18,242 nt of DNA from Bacteroidaceae bacterium (lineage in GTDB: Bacteria; Bacteroidota; Bacteroidia; Bacteroidales; Bacteroidaceae): the NCBI GenBank assembly GCA_900765575.1, contig CAAFRW010000068.1, positions 1 through 18,242 on the forward strand, written 5' to 3'. Positions 8,264 to 15,654 of the stretch are shown one piece after another. Positions within the stretch are counted from its first letter, which is position 1. Each line of letters begins with the position of its first letter. The notes under the pieces are model-generated. The model saw nothing but the letters and a program-made list of their open reading frames with translations. It was not told where the DNA came from and did not search any database. The translations under genes and the position numbers were made by a program.

Positions 8264-10153
8264 TTAGATTAATAATAGCATAAGCGTCAGAATCACTACA
8301 CCGCTTAAGAACCAGATACAGTAAGATTGGATGCTTCCGTTCTGCATATCTCGTATTTCATCGGCTGTGGCATCCGTGCCCCATGCAATGAAATTGAAGA
8401 ACTGGTCTATGACGTGGCGGTCCCACCAGGCAATAGGGGTGGAGATACAGCGGAAGATTATCTTTTTGGTAACGAACAACCAAACCTCGTCCATATAGAA
8501 ACGGTGGTAAGCGGCCGTATGGAGCGTCTTGAACGTCCGGGCCAGTTTCTCGGCAACAGGTTGTTGCTTGCGCATATACATAAACGTAGCTATCAGGATG
8601 GATACCACTGCAATGCAAACACTGGTCAGGGCAACCTGTCCGTCTAAATGAATGGTGTATGCTTCGCCGTTACTGCTTACGAATTCTCCGAACGGAATGA
8701 AACCGGCTACACAGGTAACAGCTGCCAGAAACATCAGCGGGAAGGTCATGCTAAGAGGTGCTTCGTGCGGAGTGTGTGCCGCATGCAGCTCTTTGTTCTC
8801 TTTTCCCCAGAAGATGCAGTAGTACAGGCGGAACATATAAAAAGCCGTCAGTGCCGCAATGAAACTCATGGTCCAACCCATGAACGGACTGAATTCGAAT
8901 GCCGCCGTCAGAATCTCGTCTTTACTGAAGAATCCGCTGAACGGAGGAATACCGGAGATAGCCAGACAGGCTATCAGGAAGGTGATATGGGTAATAGGCA
9001 TGTATTTGCGCAAGCCTCCCATGGTCGACATCTCGTTGCTGTGCACCGCATGGATAATCGCTCCGGCGCCTAAGAACAGCAAAGCTTTAAACATGGCGTG
9101 GGTGAACAGGTGGAACATGCCCGCCATATATCCCAATCCTCCTTCATGAGGAAGTATGGAGGTACAAACTCCTAATCCAACCATCATGAAACCGATTTGT
9201 GAAATGGTACTGAATGCCAATACGCGTTTGATATCCGATTGTACACAAGCTACCACCGCGGCATAAAGGGCGGTGAAGGCTCCGATATAGGCCACCCAGT
9301 GCAGCACTTCCGGAGCGTAGCCGATAAACAGCGGGAACATGCGGGCTACCAGGTAAACACCGGCTACCACCATGGTTGCGGCATGGATTAAGGCACTCAC
9401 AGGAGTAGGGCCTTCCATGGCATCCGGTAACCAGATGTGCAGGGGGAACATGGCACTTTTTCCGGCGCCACCGACAAACATCAGTCCCAGCGCCAGGGGA
9501 ATCATTGTTCCGGCTGCTGCAAGGATTTGTGCGGAAGGGGTAAAGGCAAACGTTCCGGCATAATAACCGTATATCAGGATGCCGATAAGGAAACCCAAGT
9601 CGGCAAAACGGGTCACGATGAAAGCCTTCTTGCTGGCTGCAATCGCCTCCGGCTTCGTATAGTAGAATCCGATGAGCAGGTAAGAAGAGACGCCTACCAA
9701 CTCCCAGAAGATATACATCTGGAAAATGTTAGTGGCTACCACCAGTCCGAGCATGGAGAAGGTAAACAGGCTCAGGAACGCGTAGTAGCGTTGGAATCCT
9801 TTTTCTCCCTTCATGTAACCGAAAGAGTAGATATGTACCATCAGCGATACGGTGGAGATAACGACCAGCATCAAGATGGAAATCGGGTCGAGCAAAATGC
9901 CCAAGTCTATGTGCAAGTTCCCGTTGAAAGGCAACCATTCCATATTATAGGGCTTCAGCGTTGGATAAAGACCTTCAGCGGTGCGTCCGCCTCCGAAGTA
10001 GAGGAATGCCGTAAGATAGGAAAGAAGCGTTACCGAACCGAGCACAATGGTTCCGATGGTTCCGGCTACGGCATGTTTCATACGCATGCCCGCAATGCCC
10101 AGTATAAGGAAACTGAGGAACGGCAGGAGCAATATCAATAATGTATATTCCAT
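8264..10153 (-). CDS. nuoL: complex I antiporter-like subunit L
   Basis: This is the distal antiporter-like subunit of complex I, 629 residues from the chosen start (E. coli 613). Conserved charges are visible: FWELVGVSSYLLIGF (TM5, E151), GGAGKSAMFPLHIWLPDAMEGPTPVSALIHAA (K232 in TM7, H257 in TM8), and IPPFSGFFSKDEIL (TM12 lysine). The C-terminus, about residues 500-629, holds a linker and a final hydrophobic segment, as expected for the long lateral helix that ties the membrane arm together. The frame is open to a TTG at 10159 directly after the nuoK stop. The ATG at 10153 gives MEYTLLILLLPF, the usual NuoL beginning, and leaves six bases between the genes, so I chose it. Confidence 0.95.
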   Translation of the reverse strand: MEYTLLILLLPFLSFLILGIAGMRMKHAVAGTIGTIVLGSVTLLSYLTAFLYFGGGRTAEGLYPTLKPYNMEWLPFNGNLHIDLGILLDPISILMLVVISTVSLMVHIYSFGYMKGEKGFQRYYAFLSLFTFSMLGLVVATNIFQMYIFWELVGVSSYLLIGFYYTKPEAIAASKKAFIVTRFADLGFLIGILIYGYYAGTFAFTPSAQILAAAGTMIPLALGLMFVGGAGKSAMFPLHIWLPDAMEGPTPVSALIHAATMVVAGVYLVARMFPLFIGYAPEVLHWVAYIGAFTALYAAVVACVQSDIKRVLAFSTISQIGFMMVGLGVCTSILPHEGGLGYMAGMFHLFTHAMFKALLFLGAGAIIHAVHSNEMSTMGGLRKYMPITHITFLIACLAISGIPPFSGFFSKDEILTAAFEFSPFMGWTMSFIAALTAFYMFRLYYCIFWGKENKELHAAHTPHEAPLSMTFPLMFLAAVTCVAGFIPFGEFVSSNGEAYTIHLDGQVALTSVCIAVVSILIATFMYMRKQQPVAEKLARTFKTLHTAAYHRFYMDEVWLFVTKKIIFRCISTPIAWWDRHVIDQFFNFIAWGTDATADEIRDMQNGSIQSYCIWFLSGVVILTLMLLLI

Positions 10154-10159
10154 ATCCAA

Positions 10160-10468
10160 TTAGTTTTTCATTTCAGTTAAGTTCTTTACCTGAATGTTAC
10201 GTATATTCCGGTAAATATTGATAATAATCGCAATGGCAACAGCTGTTTCCGCCGCCGATACGCCGATGGCGAACAACGCAAAGAAGAATCCCTCAAGCTG
10301 CTCCGGGAAGAGGTAACGGTTGAATACCGCGAAGTTGATATCTACCGAATTGAGGATTAACTCCACGCTGATAAGCATGGCTAACAAATTGCGTCGGGTA
10401 AAGAATCCGTATATCCCGACAAACATCATAATGGTGGAAACCACCAGGTAATATTCCATTGATACCAT
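10160..10468 (-). CDS. nuoK: complex I membrane subunit K
   Basis: This is a small three-helix membrane subunit of complex I (MrpC-like), 102 residues, the family's normal size. The two membrane glutamates needed for proton transfer are present: E36 in LISVELILNSVDINF and E74 in GVSAAETAVAIAI. An alternative ATG three codons in (MEYYLVV) would match many homologues and cannot be excluded. Six bases separate it from nuoJ. Confidence 0.94.
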   Translation of the reverse strand: MVSMEYYLVVSTIMMFVGIYGFFTRRNLLAMLISVELILNSVDINFAVFNRYLFPEQLEGFFFALFAIGVSAAETAVAIAIIINIYRNIRNIQVKNLTEMKN

Positions 10469-10474
10469 AAGCTT

Positions 10475-10978
10475 CTATCTTTTACGTGCAATTAATATAC
10501 CTCCTACAATACATGCCAACAACAAGATGCTGATGACTTCGAACGGCAGAATGTACTGGTACTTGTCGGCTCCCATCAGGGCGTGTCCGATAACGCGTAC
10601 ATCCAGCTCTCCCGATTCAAAGTGAGAAGGCAGGAACTTATTCTTTAACATCACTATCAGGCAAATAGCCAATCCGGCAAGCGTGGTGATTAATCCGGCA
10701 AACATCTTGCTGTTTTTCAGCTTCTCTGCCTTGTCTCCCTGACTACTGGTCAGCAAGATACTGAACACATAAAGCACTGTGATACCGCCTGCATAGATAA
10801 GTAACTGTACAGCACCCAGAAACGAGTAGTTCAGTTGGAAGTAGATTCCCGCCGTACCGAACAAAACAAACAGCAGATAGGTGGCAGCCCGTAAGATACG
10901 TGAGGTGGTCACGGACAATACGGAACAAACACAGATAAAGACTGCCAGGATTAGAAATACTATGAGATTCAGAGTCAT
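10475..10978 (-). CDS. nuoJ: complex I membrane subunit J
   Basis: This is a 167-residue membrane subunit of complex I (MrpA C-terminal-like) with about five hydrophobic helices. The TM3 region VQLLIYAGGITVLYVF (57-72) carries the glycine pair and tyrosine typical of NuoJ, where a helix distortion links quinone chemistry to proton pumping. The end (LPFEVISILLLACIVGG) is also a standard NuoJ pattern. It lies 12 bases after nuoI and six before nuoK, and its stop codon is TAG. Confidence 0.94.
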   Translation of the reverse strand: MTLNLIVFLILAVFICVCSVLSVTTSRILRAATYLLFVLFGTAGIYFQLNYSFLGAVQLLIYAGGITVLYVFSILLTSSQGDKAEKLKNSKMFAGLITTLAGLAICLIVMLKNKFLPSHFESGELDVRVIGHALMGADKYQYILPFEVISILLLACIVGGILIARKR

Positions 10979-10990
10979 ATCGTTTGTTTT

Positions 10991-11452
10991 TTAATGATTA
11001 CTTTGTGGTTTGTTCAGTATCTTCACCAACGTGCTTCGGTCGAATACTGCATTCTCAAATTCCGTGCTGAAACGGATGGCGTCGTGTGGACATGCGTTCA
11101 CGCATAGCTGGCAAAACATGCACGCGCCCAGGTCGTATTGGTAGTTAACCAACACCTTCTTCTTTCTTCCGCTTTCTTCATCGGTCACCGTTTCACTTTC
11201 AATATGGATAGTGTCGTTCGGACAAGCCATCTGACACAGTCCGCATGCGATGCATTTGTTACGTCCCTCTTCGTCGACAGGCATCGTGAGGGTACCTCTG
11301 AAGCGGTCGGATATAACCAATGTCTTTCGGTTCTCCGGGTATTGCTCCGTCACTTTCTTCGTGAAAAACTCCCGTCCGGTTACTTTCATTCCGGTCAGTA
11401 ACGTTCCGATTCCGTGGAGCAGTCCGTTTATATAATTTCTATTCTTTTCCAT
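10991..11452 (-). CDS. nuoI: complex I 2x[4Fe-4S] ferredoxin-like subunit I
   Basis: This peripheral iron-sulfur subunit carries electrons along complex I towards the N2 cluster. It is 153 residues long and has two ferredoxin motifs, CIACGLCQMACP (Cys 67, 70, 73, 77) and CMFCQLCVNACP (Cys 111, 114, 117, 121), for clusters N6a and N6b. The N-terminal helix that lies on the membrane arm is present (residues 1-30). With NuoE, F and G missing, this subunit becomes a likely entry point for electrons from ferredoxin or another carrier; that is inference from the cyanobacterial/plastid and Campylobacter-type complexes that also lack the NADH module. Its ATG is two bases after the nuoH stop. Confidence 0.95.
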   Translation of the reverse strand: MEKNRNYINGLLHGIGTLLTGMKVTGREFFTKKVTEQYPENRKTLVISDRFRGTLTMPVDEEGRNKCIACGLCQMACPNDTIHIESETVTDEESGRKKKVLVNYQYDLGACMFCQLCVNACPHDAIRFSTEFENAVFDRSTLVKILNKPQSNH

Positions 11453-11454
11453 GA

Positions 11455-12531
11455 TTAGAAGTGAAGTTTAAATACAACAATAATAACCATTAATAACAGG
11501 TTCACCAGTCCTATCGGAACGAGGTATTTCCATTCCAATGTCAGAATCTGGTCAATACGCAGACGCGGGAACGTCCATTTAATCCACATCAGCAGCCATA
11601 CAATAAAGAAAGCTTTGCCGAAGAACCAGATGAAACCGGGGATGTAATCCATTACTTGATTGAACCCGTCCAATCCTGGGATATGGAGCGGCATCCATCC
11701 TCCGAGGAAGATGGTGGCAGCGATACCGGCAATGATAAACAGATTGACGAATTCGGCTACATAGAACAGTCCGAAGTGCATACCGGAATATTCGGTATGG
11801 TAACCTGCCGTAAGCTCGCTCTCTGCTTCGGGAAGGTCGAACGGGCCACGGTTCACTTCCGCGTTGCCGGCAATCAGGTAGATGACGAATGCAATAAAGG
11901 CCGGAATGTGTCCCTTGAATAAGAACCATCCGTCGGCCTGTCGCTCTACAATTTCGCTCAATTGCATGGTGTCGGTCAGTACCACAATGGTAAGGATGCT
12001 CAGACCGATAGATAATTCGTAACTAATCATTTGGGCGCCACTTCGCATGGCACCGATTAACGAGTATTTGTTGTTACTACTCCATCCCGCCAGAAGAATA
12101 CCTACAATACCGATACTCGATGCTGCCAGCAAGAAGAAGATACCCACATTGAAGTCGAGCACTTCCAACCCCTTGTTGATAGGCAAGCAGCTGAAAGACA
12201 TGATGGAGGCCAGGATAACAATATACGGTGCCAGATTATACAGGAACTTATCTGCATGGTTAATGGTGATAATTTCCTTAATAAGCATCTTAAAGACGTC
12301 GGCGAATACCTGTATGGTACCGTAAGGCCCTACACGCATCGGGCCTAAGCGGCATTGGAAAGCTGCACAGACTTTACGTTCCATAAAAATCATGATGATG
12401 GCCAATACGGCATACAACAACATGATACCGATACCGATTGCCACACATTCTAGAAATACCGCCAGTCCGGTAGGCATAAAAGAGGTGAGCAGTTCGTGTA
12501 TCCAGTTTGTTACTATACTAAAATCAAACAT
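11455..12531 (-). CDS. nuoH: complex I membrane subunit H
   Basis: NuoH joins the peripheral arm to the membrane arm and forms part of the quinone chamber. It is 358 residues with about eight hydrophobic helices. The signature regions are FMERKVCAAFQCRLGP (E51, R52, K53), GPMRVGPYG (63-71), and the acidic loop NRGPFDLPEAESEL (227-240), which is a NuoH hallmark. The ATG at 12531 has an AT-rich leader without a visible Shine-Dalgarno match. It is 70 bases from nuoCD, the widest gap inside the operon, and nuoE-F-G would stand in that gap in the classical gene order. Confidence 0.95.
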   Translation of the reverse strand: MFDFSIVTNWIHELLTSFMPTGLAVFLECVAIGIGIMLLYAVLAIIMIFMERKVCAAFQCRLGPMRVGPYGTIQVFADVFKMLIKEIITINHADKFLYNLAPYIVILASIMSFSCLPINKGLEVLDFNVGIFFLLAASSIGIVGILLAGWSSNNKYSLIGAMRSGAQMISYELSIGLSILTIVVLTDTMQLSEIVERQADGWFLFKGHIPAFIAFVIYLIAGNAEVNRGPFDLPEAESELTAGYHTEYSGMHFGLFYVAEFVNLFIIAGIAATIFLGGWMPLHIPGLDGFNQVMDYIPGFIWFFGKAFFIVWLLMWIKWTFPRLRIDQILTLEWKYLVPIGLVNLLLMVIIVVFKLHF

Positions 12532-12565
12532 AGTTGTTTTATTATTTATTTAAGTTTCGTTTCTT

Positions 12566-12581
12566 AGCCGGCTTACCGGCT
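12566..12581 (-). other. short GC-rich hairpin in the nuoCD-nuoH gap
   Basis: AGCCGG (12566-12571) and CCGGCT (12576-12581) form a perfect 6-base-pair stem with a 4-base loop in an otherwise AT-rich 70-base spacer. In the transcript no U-run follows, so it does not look like a terminator. It could mark an mRNA processing or stabilising point between the nuoA-B-CD part and the membrane-arm part of the message. It also lies inside the coding-like in-frame tail described in the findings, so it may have no role as RNA. Confidence 0.4.
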
Positions 12582-12601
12582 GATAACTCTTCTACTTTTC
12601 T

Positions 12602-14167
12602 TTATCTGTCAATATCGGGTACTACGTAGTCTACCGTTCCACCGATAGCGATGAGGTCGGCGATTTTCGCACCTCTTGTCAGGGTTTCCATGCAGGAAAC
12701 CAGAGGCAATCCGGTGCTACGGAATTTCATACGGTACGGATTCTTGTCTCCTTTACTCTCGATGAATACGCCGAACTCTCCGCGGCTTCCTTCTACAGCA
12801 GCATAATAGCTTCCTTCAGGGATACGGATAATCGGTTTCATTTTCTGCTGGTACTCGCCTTCGGGTATGTTGTCGATTAATTGCTCGATAATGCGCATGC
12901 TCTCTTCGATTTCATCCATTCGTACCATATAGCGTGCGTATGAGTCGCCTTCGGTGTACAGGATTTCTTTAAAGTCCACCTTATTATATACACCGTAAGG
13001 ATGGCGTTTACGTACATCGCATGCCCACCCGGCAGCACGTCCGGTACCTCCGGTAGCTCCGAAAGAGATGGCATCTTCCCGGCTGAGTACTCCTACTCCT
13101 TTCAAGCGTTGCTCGGCAATGATGTTTCCGGTAAACACTTCATGATATTCGCGTAACACCGGTCGGAGGTAAGCGATGAATTCTTTTACTTTCTGTACAA
13201 AGGTGGGGGCGATATCGGCTTGCACACCTCCTATGGTATTGTAGTTCTGGATGAGGCGTCCTCCGGTGGTCTCTTCAAAAATATCCAGAATCTTTTCCCT
13301 GTCGCGGAAACCGTAGAAGAAGGCCGTAAGTGCTCCCAAGTCCATACATAGGCATGAGAAGAACAACAAGTGTGAGTCAATACGTTGTAACTCGTCCATA
13401 ATGGTGCGGATGTATTGAACCCGTTCCGATACTTCCACTCCCATTGCTTTCTCAATGCACATACATAAAGCGTGTCTGTTTTGGTGCGCACCCAGGTAGT
13501 CCAGACGGTCGGTCAGAGCCAGTGTCTGGGGGTAAGTAAGGCTTTCGCACATCTTTTCTATTCCCCGGTGAATGTATCCGCAATGCACATCCAGCTTGTT
13601 AATGATTTCCCCTTCCAGTGAGACACGGAAACGGAGCACACCGTGAGTGGCCGGATGCTGGGGGCCTACATTGATGATGTATTCGTTATCTTCGAAGATT
13701 ACTTCCCGTTTCTCGATGACGCTACCGTCGTGAAGCACTTCAAAGCGGGAGGTAGTATCCACCGCTTCCTCATTGGTCATACGCAACGGGTTGACTTCTT
13801 CGCTCATATCGTAATCTTTACGTAGAGGGTAACCCACCCAATCGTCGCGAAGGTATAAACGTCGCATATCCGGATGGCCTGTAAAACGGATTCCATAGAA
13901 ATCGAAAACCTCTCTTTCGTTAAACTCTGCCGCTTTCCAAATGTCGCATACCGTTGGTAATTCAGGATTCTCCCGTTGGGTGGTACGAGCCCGTACTACC
14001 TTGTTTTCTCCTGTCTGAGTGTTCTCTAAATGATATATAACGCCCAGCCCTTCTTCTTGCCAATCCATTCCGGTCAGACTTCTCAAAAAGTCCATGTGCT
14101 GTTCGTTTCGTAGTTTCAGCATTTCCGAATGGAGTTGTTCCACTGGTATCTCTATAATTTCGTTCAT
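12602..14167 (-). CDS. nuoCD: fused complex I subunit C/D
   Basis: This is a fusion of the 30 kDa (NuoC) and 49 kDa (NuoD) peripheral subunits in one protein of 521 residues, shorter than E. coli NuoCD (about 600). The NuoC part (1 to about 125) holds the family signature from FNEREVFDFYG to GYPLRKDY (82-119). The NuoD part (about 160-521) starts with INVGPQHPATHGVLR; by comparison with Thermus Nqo4, the quinone-site histidine corresponds to one of those in HPATHG and the tyrosine to Y224 in DRLDYLG. The end, DIDR, is the usual NuoD C-terminus. NuoD packs against NuoB at cluster N2 and binds the quinone head group. The gene starts three bases after nuoB. An in-frame coding-like stretch follows the stop codon. 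Confidence 0.95.
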   Translation of the reverse strand: MNEIIEIPVEQLHSEMLKLRNEQHMDFLRSLTGMDWQEEGLGVIYHLENTQTGENKVVRARTTQRENPELPTVCDIWKAAEFNEREVFDFYGIRFTGHPDMRRLYLRDDWVGYPLRKDYDMSEEVNPLRMTNEEAVDTTSRFEVLHDGSVIEKREVIFEDNEYIINVGPQHPATHGVLRFRVSLEGEIINKLDVHCGYIHRGIEKMCESLTYPQTLALTDRLDYLGAHQNRHALCMCIEKAMGVEVSERVQYIRTIMDELQRIDSHLLFFSCLCMDLGALTAFFYGFRDREKILDIFEETTGGRLIQNYNTIGGVQADIAPTFVQKVKEFIAYLRPVLREYHEVFTGNIIAEQRLKGVGVLSREDAISFGATGGTGRAAGWACDVRKRHPYGVYNKVDFKEILYTEGDSYARYMVRMDEIEESMRIIEQLIDNIPEGEYQQKMKPIIRIPEGSYYAAVEGSRGEFGVFIESKGDKNPYRMKFRSTGLPLVSCMETLTRGAKIADLIAIGGTVDYVVPDIDR

Positions 14168-14170
14168 ATT

Positions 14171-14761
14171 TTATTTCGCCTTTTGAGGTTCTTCTTCTTT
14201 ACGGTTCACTCCACCGAAGAATTTTTCCAGTTTTACTTTTCTTTGTAATTGTATCATTCCGTATAGTAAGGCTTCCGGCCGGGGAGGACATCCCGGAATG
14301 TATACGTCGACGGGTAAGATTTTATCTACTCCGTTCAGCACATGATATGATTTCTTGAAAGGGCCTCCGCTGATAGCGCATCCTCCTACGGCAATGACGT
14401 ATTTGGGGTCGGCCATCTGGTCGTACAATCGTTTCAATACAGGAGCCATTTTATGGGTAATGGTTCCGGCCACCATAATTAAGTCCGCCTGACGAGGACT
14501 GGCACGGGCTACTTCGAACCCAAAACGGGCAAAATCGTACCGGGCAGCACCCACTGCCATAAATTCGATGCCGCAACAACTTGTTGCAAAGGTAAGCGGC
14601 CAAAGCGAATTGCTTCTTCCCCAATTGATGAGGTCGTCCAGACAACCCAGCCAAACTTTACCTCCGTTGGCATTAAGTTCCTGAACCATTTTCTCCAGAT
14701 ACTCATTATTTTTAAAGTCTTCATACGGAATAGACTTAATGTGTGGCTTCTTTATTTCCAT
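14171..14761 (-). CDS. nuoB: complex I N2-cluster subunit B
   Basis: This is the 20 kDa subunit that holds the last iron-sulfur cluster, N2, next to the quinone site. It is 196 residues from the chosen start. The four cluster ligands are the tandem cysteines in ATSCCGIEFM (C62, C63), C128 in AVGGCAISGG and C158 in IPGCPPRPE. The frame remains open far upstream, to about 15154, but that portion lies over nuoA in another frame. The ATG at 14761 is preceded at seven bases by AAAGGAG and gives the normal NuoB beginning. It overlaps the last ten bases of nuoA, which suggests translational coupling. Confidence 0.96.
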   Translation of the reverse strand: MEIKKPHIKSIPYEDFKNNEYLEKMVQELNANGGKVWLGCLDDLINWGRSNSLWPLTFATSCCGIEFMAVGAARYDFARFGFEVARASPRQADLIMVAGTITHKMAPVLKRLYDQMADPKYVIAVGGCAISGGPFKKSYHVLNGVDKILPVDVYIPGCPPRPEALLYGMIQLQRKVKLEKFFGGVNRKEEEPQKAK

Positions 14762-15102
14762 TCCAGTGCTCCTTTCTTCCAGGCATAAGCCAGTCCCAGA
14801 ACTAATATGATTAGAAAGAACAGAATACTGAATAGCCCGTATACTCCTAAATCCTGCACGACAACCGCCCATGGGAATAAGAATACCGTTTCTACGTCGA
14901 ACATAAGAAAGAGAATGGCAAACAAGTAATACCCTACCTTGAATTGCATCCAAGAGTTTCCTCTTGTAGGAATACCACATTCGTAAGCTTCTCCTTTTTG
15001 GGCGTTGAAGGAACGCGGCGAGATGGCTCCCGCAAGGCCTAACGCAACAGCAACTAATGCAATGGCCGTTATAATGACGACAATTAAAAGTGTAAAATAC
15101 AT
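14752..15102 (-). CDS. nuoA: complex I membrane subunit A
   Basis: This is a small three-helix membrane subunit of complex I, 116 residues, normal size. The NuoA signatures AYECGIP (39-45) and LMFDVETVFLFPWA (66-79) are intact; the acidic pair in FDVE is important for coupling. It is the first nuo gene. The ATG at 15102 is preceded by a run of A and T with no Shine-Dalgarno match, as is common in this group of bacteria. It overlaps nuoB by ten bases. No TAnnTTTG box lies in the 101 bases upstream, so it may be transcribed from the promoter in front of the small ORF at 15204-15587. Confidence 0.95.
   Translation of the reverse strand: MYFTLLIVVIITAIALVAVALGLAGAISPRSFNAQKGEAYECGIPTRGNSWMQFKVGYYLFAILFLMFDVETVFLFPWAVVVQDLGVYGLFSILFFLIILVLGLAYAWKKGALEWK
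14769..14775 (-). promoter_or_regulatory. ribosome binding site that fixes the nuoB start
   Basis: On the minus strand AAAGGAG stands seven bases before the ATG at 14761, inside the end of nuoA. It is the best Shine-Dalgarno match in the operon. It supports a 196-residue NuoB over the much longer open frame. Confidence 0.75.
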
Positions 15103-15149
15103 ATATAATATATATTAGAATGATACAATCAAAAACAAATCCGACATCA

Positions 15150-15171
15150 TACATGTAACTTGTTCATGTAA
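15150..15171. repeat. paired CATGTAA repeats upstream of nuoA
   Basis: On the plus strand CATGTAA occurs at 15152-15158 and again at 15165-15171, a 13-base period. The same stretch also forms an inverted repeat, TACATG (15150-15155) with CATGTA (15165-15170). It sits about 50 to 70 bases before the nuoA start. It could be an operator for a dimeric regulator or a small RNA hairpin; no known regulator site is recognised. Confidence 0.4.
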
Positions 15172-15203
15172 TGCCCGATATAAGAATAAAAAATAAATCT
15201 CGT

Positions 15204-15587
15204 TTAAATAAGAATCCTTCGGAGGGTATAGATATAATATTCTATGCCGGGATAAGAATCTGTACGTTGCGGGCCGAAGCTGGCAACATAAGGTTTGGAA
15301 GTTGTATTATATAGATTGTTCGAATCGGAAGGTAAGCAGAAAAGTGATTTGCATGAAGAGTTACCCGAAATCTCTTCTAGTGAACATACGGGCTGAGGCA
15401 AATCGGCCAGCTTATTCAGAAATAAAAAGTGAATGGTCTTTTCAAAGGGTGTTTTCTGTTGTTGGTAGAATGAGGTATAAAAAGTGCTGTCGTCAACTAT
15501 TTTTGCATACGACTTATGCGTTCCTATTGTGATTATCAACAGGAATAAGGCCGTGCTTAAAATGAATTTTTGAACGCTTTCCATCAT
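15204..15587 (-). CDS. small predicted exported protein of unknown function
   Basis: I do not recognise this 127-residue protein. Residues 6-28 look like a signal peptide: a lysine, a hydrophobic run (FILSTALFLLIITIG) and a possible cleavage site after SYA. The mature part is short and polar, with three cysteines (C68, C79, C84) and a basic end (LRRILI). It has no membrane helix beyond the signal and no enzyme motif. Two tandem ATGs (15587 and 15584) are possible starts. They lie only about 15 bases after the expected transcription start of a good -7 box, which supports the gene being real and expressed. It precedes nuoA by 101 bases on the same strand. It could be a secreted factor, or a leader ORF for the nuo operon. 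Confidence 0.55.
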   Translation of the reverse strand: MMESVQKFILSTALFLLIITIGTHKSYAKIVDDSTFYTSFYQQQKTPFEKTIHFLFLNKLADLPQPVCSLEEISGNSSCKSLFCLPSDSNNLYNTTSKPYVASFGPQRTDSYPGIEYYIYTLRRILI

Positions 15588-15606
15588 GTTTCATTCTTAA
15601 GAACTG

Positions 15607-15614
15607 CAAAGATA
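15607..15614 (-). promoter_or_regulatory. Bacteroides-type -7 promoter box
   Basis: The minus strand reads GGCTATCTTTGCAGTTC, a perfect match to the Bacteroides -7 consensus TAnnTTTG. The -33 element (TTTG) is not found at the usual distance of about 20 bases; the nearest TTTG lies too far upstream. Transcription should begin near 15600, just before the small ORF, and would continue into nuoA. The 10-base palindrome TTCTTAAGAA (15594-15603) covers the expected start point. Confidence 0.6.
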
Positions 15615-15654
15615 GCCACTTATTTCTAATAGGTGATATGAAAATAAACAAACT

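Noticed and set aside
9437..10141. 234-codon open frame opposite nuoL
   Set aside because: It is antisense to a strongly conserved gene, rich in His/Arg/Gln as expected of a shadow frame, and has no recognisable domain or leader.
10154..10159. TTG start of nuoL directly abutting the nuoK stop
   Set aside because: The ATG two codons further gives the usual MEYT beginning of NuoL; TTG is a rare start.
12566..12581. GC-rich hairpin as a terminator inside the nuo operon
   Set aside because: The stem is only six pairs and is followed by A-rich sequence and not a T-run; the downstream nuo genes need the same transcript.
14762..15154. Upstream extension of the nuoB frame to 15154
   Set aside because: It runs across nuoA in another frame and has cysteine-rich shadow-type sequence. 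The ATG at 14761 has an excellent ribosome binding site and gives a normal NuoB N-terminus.
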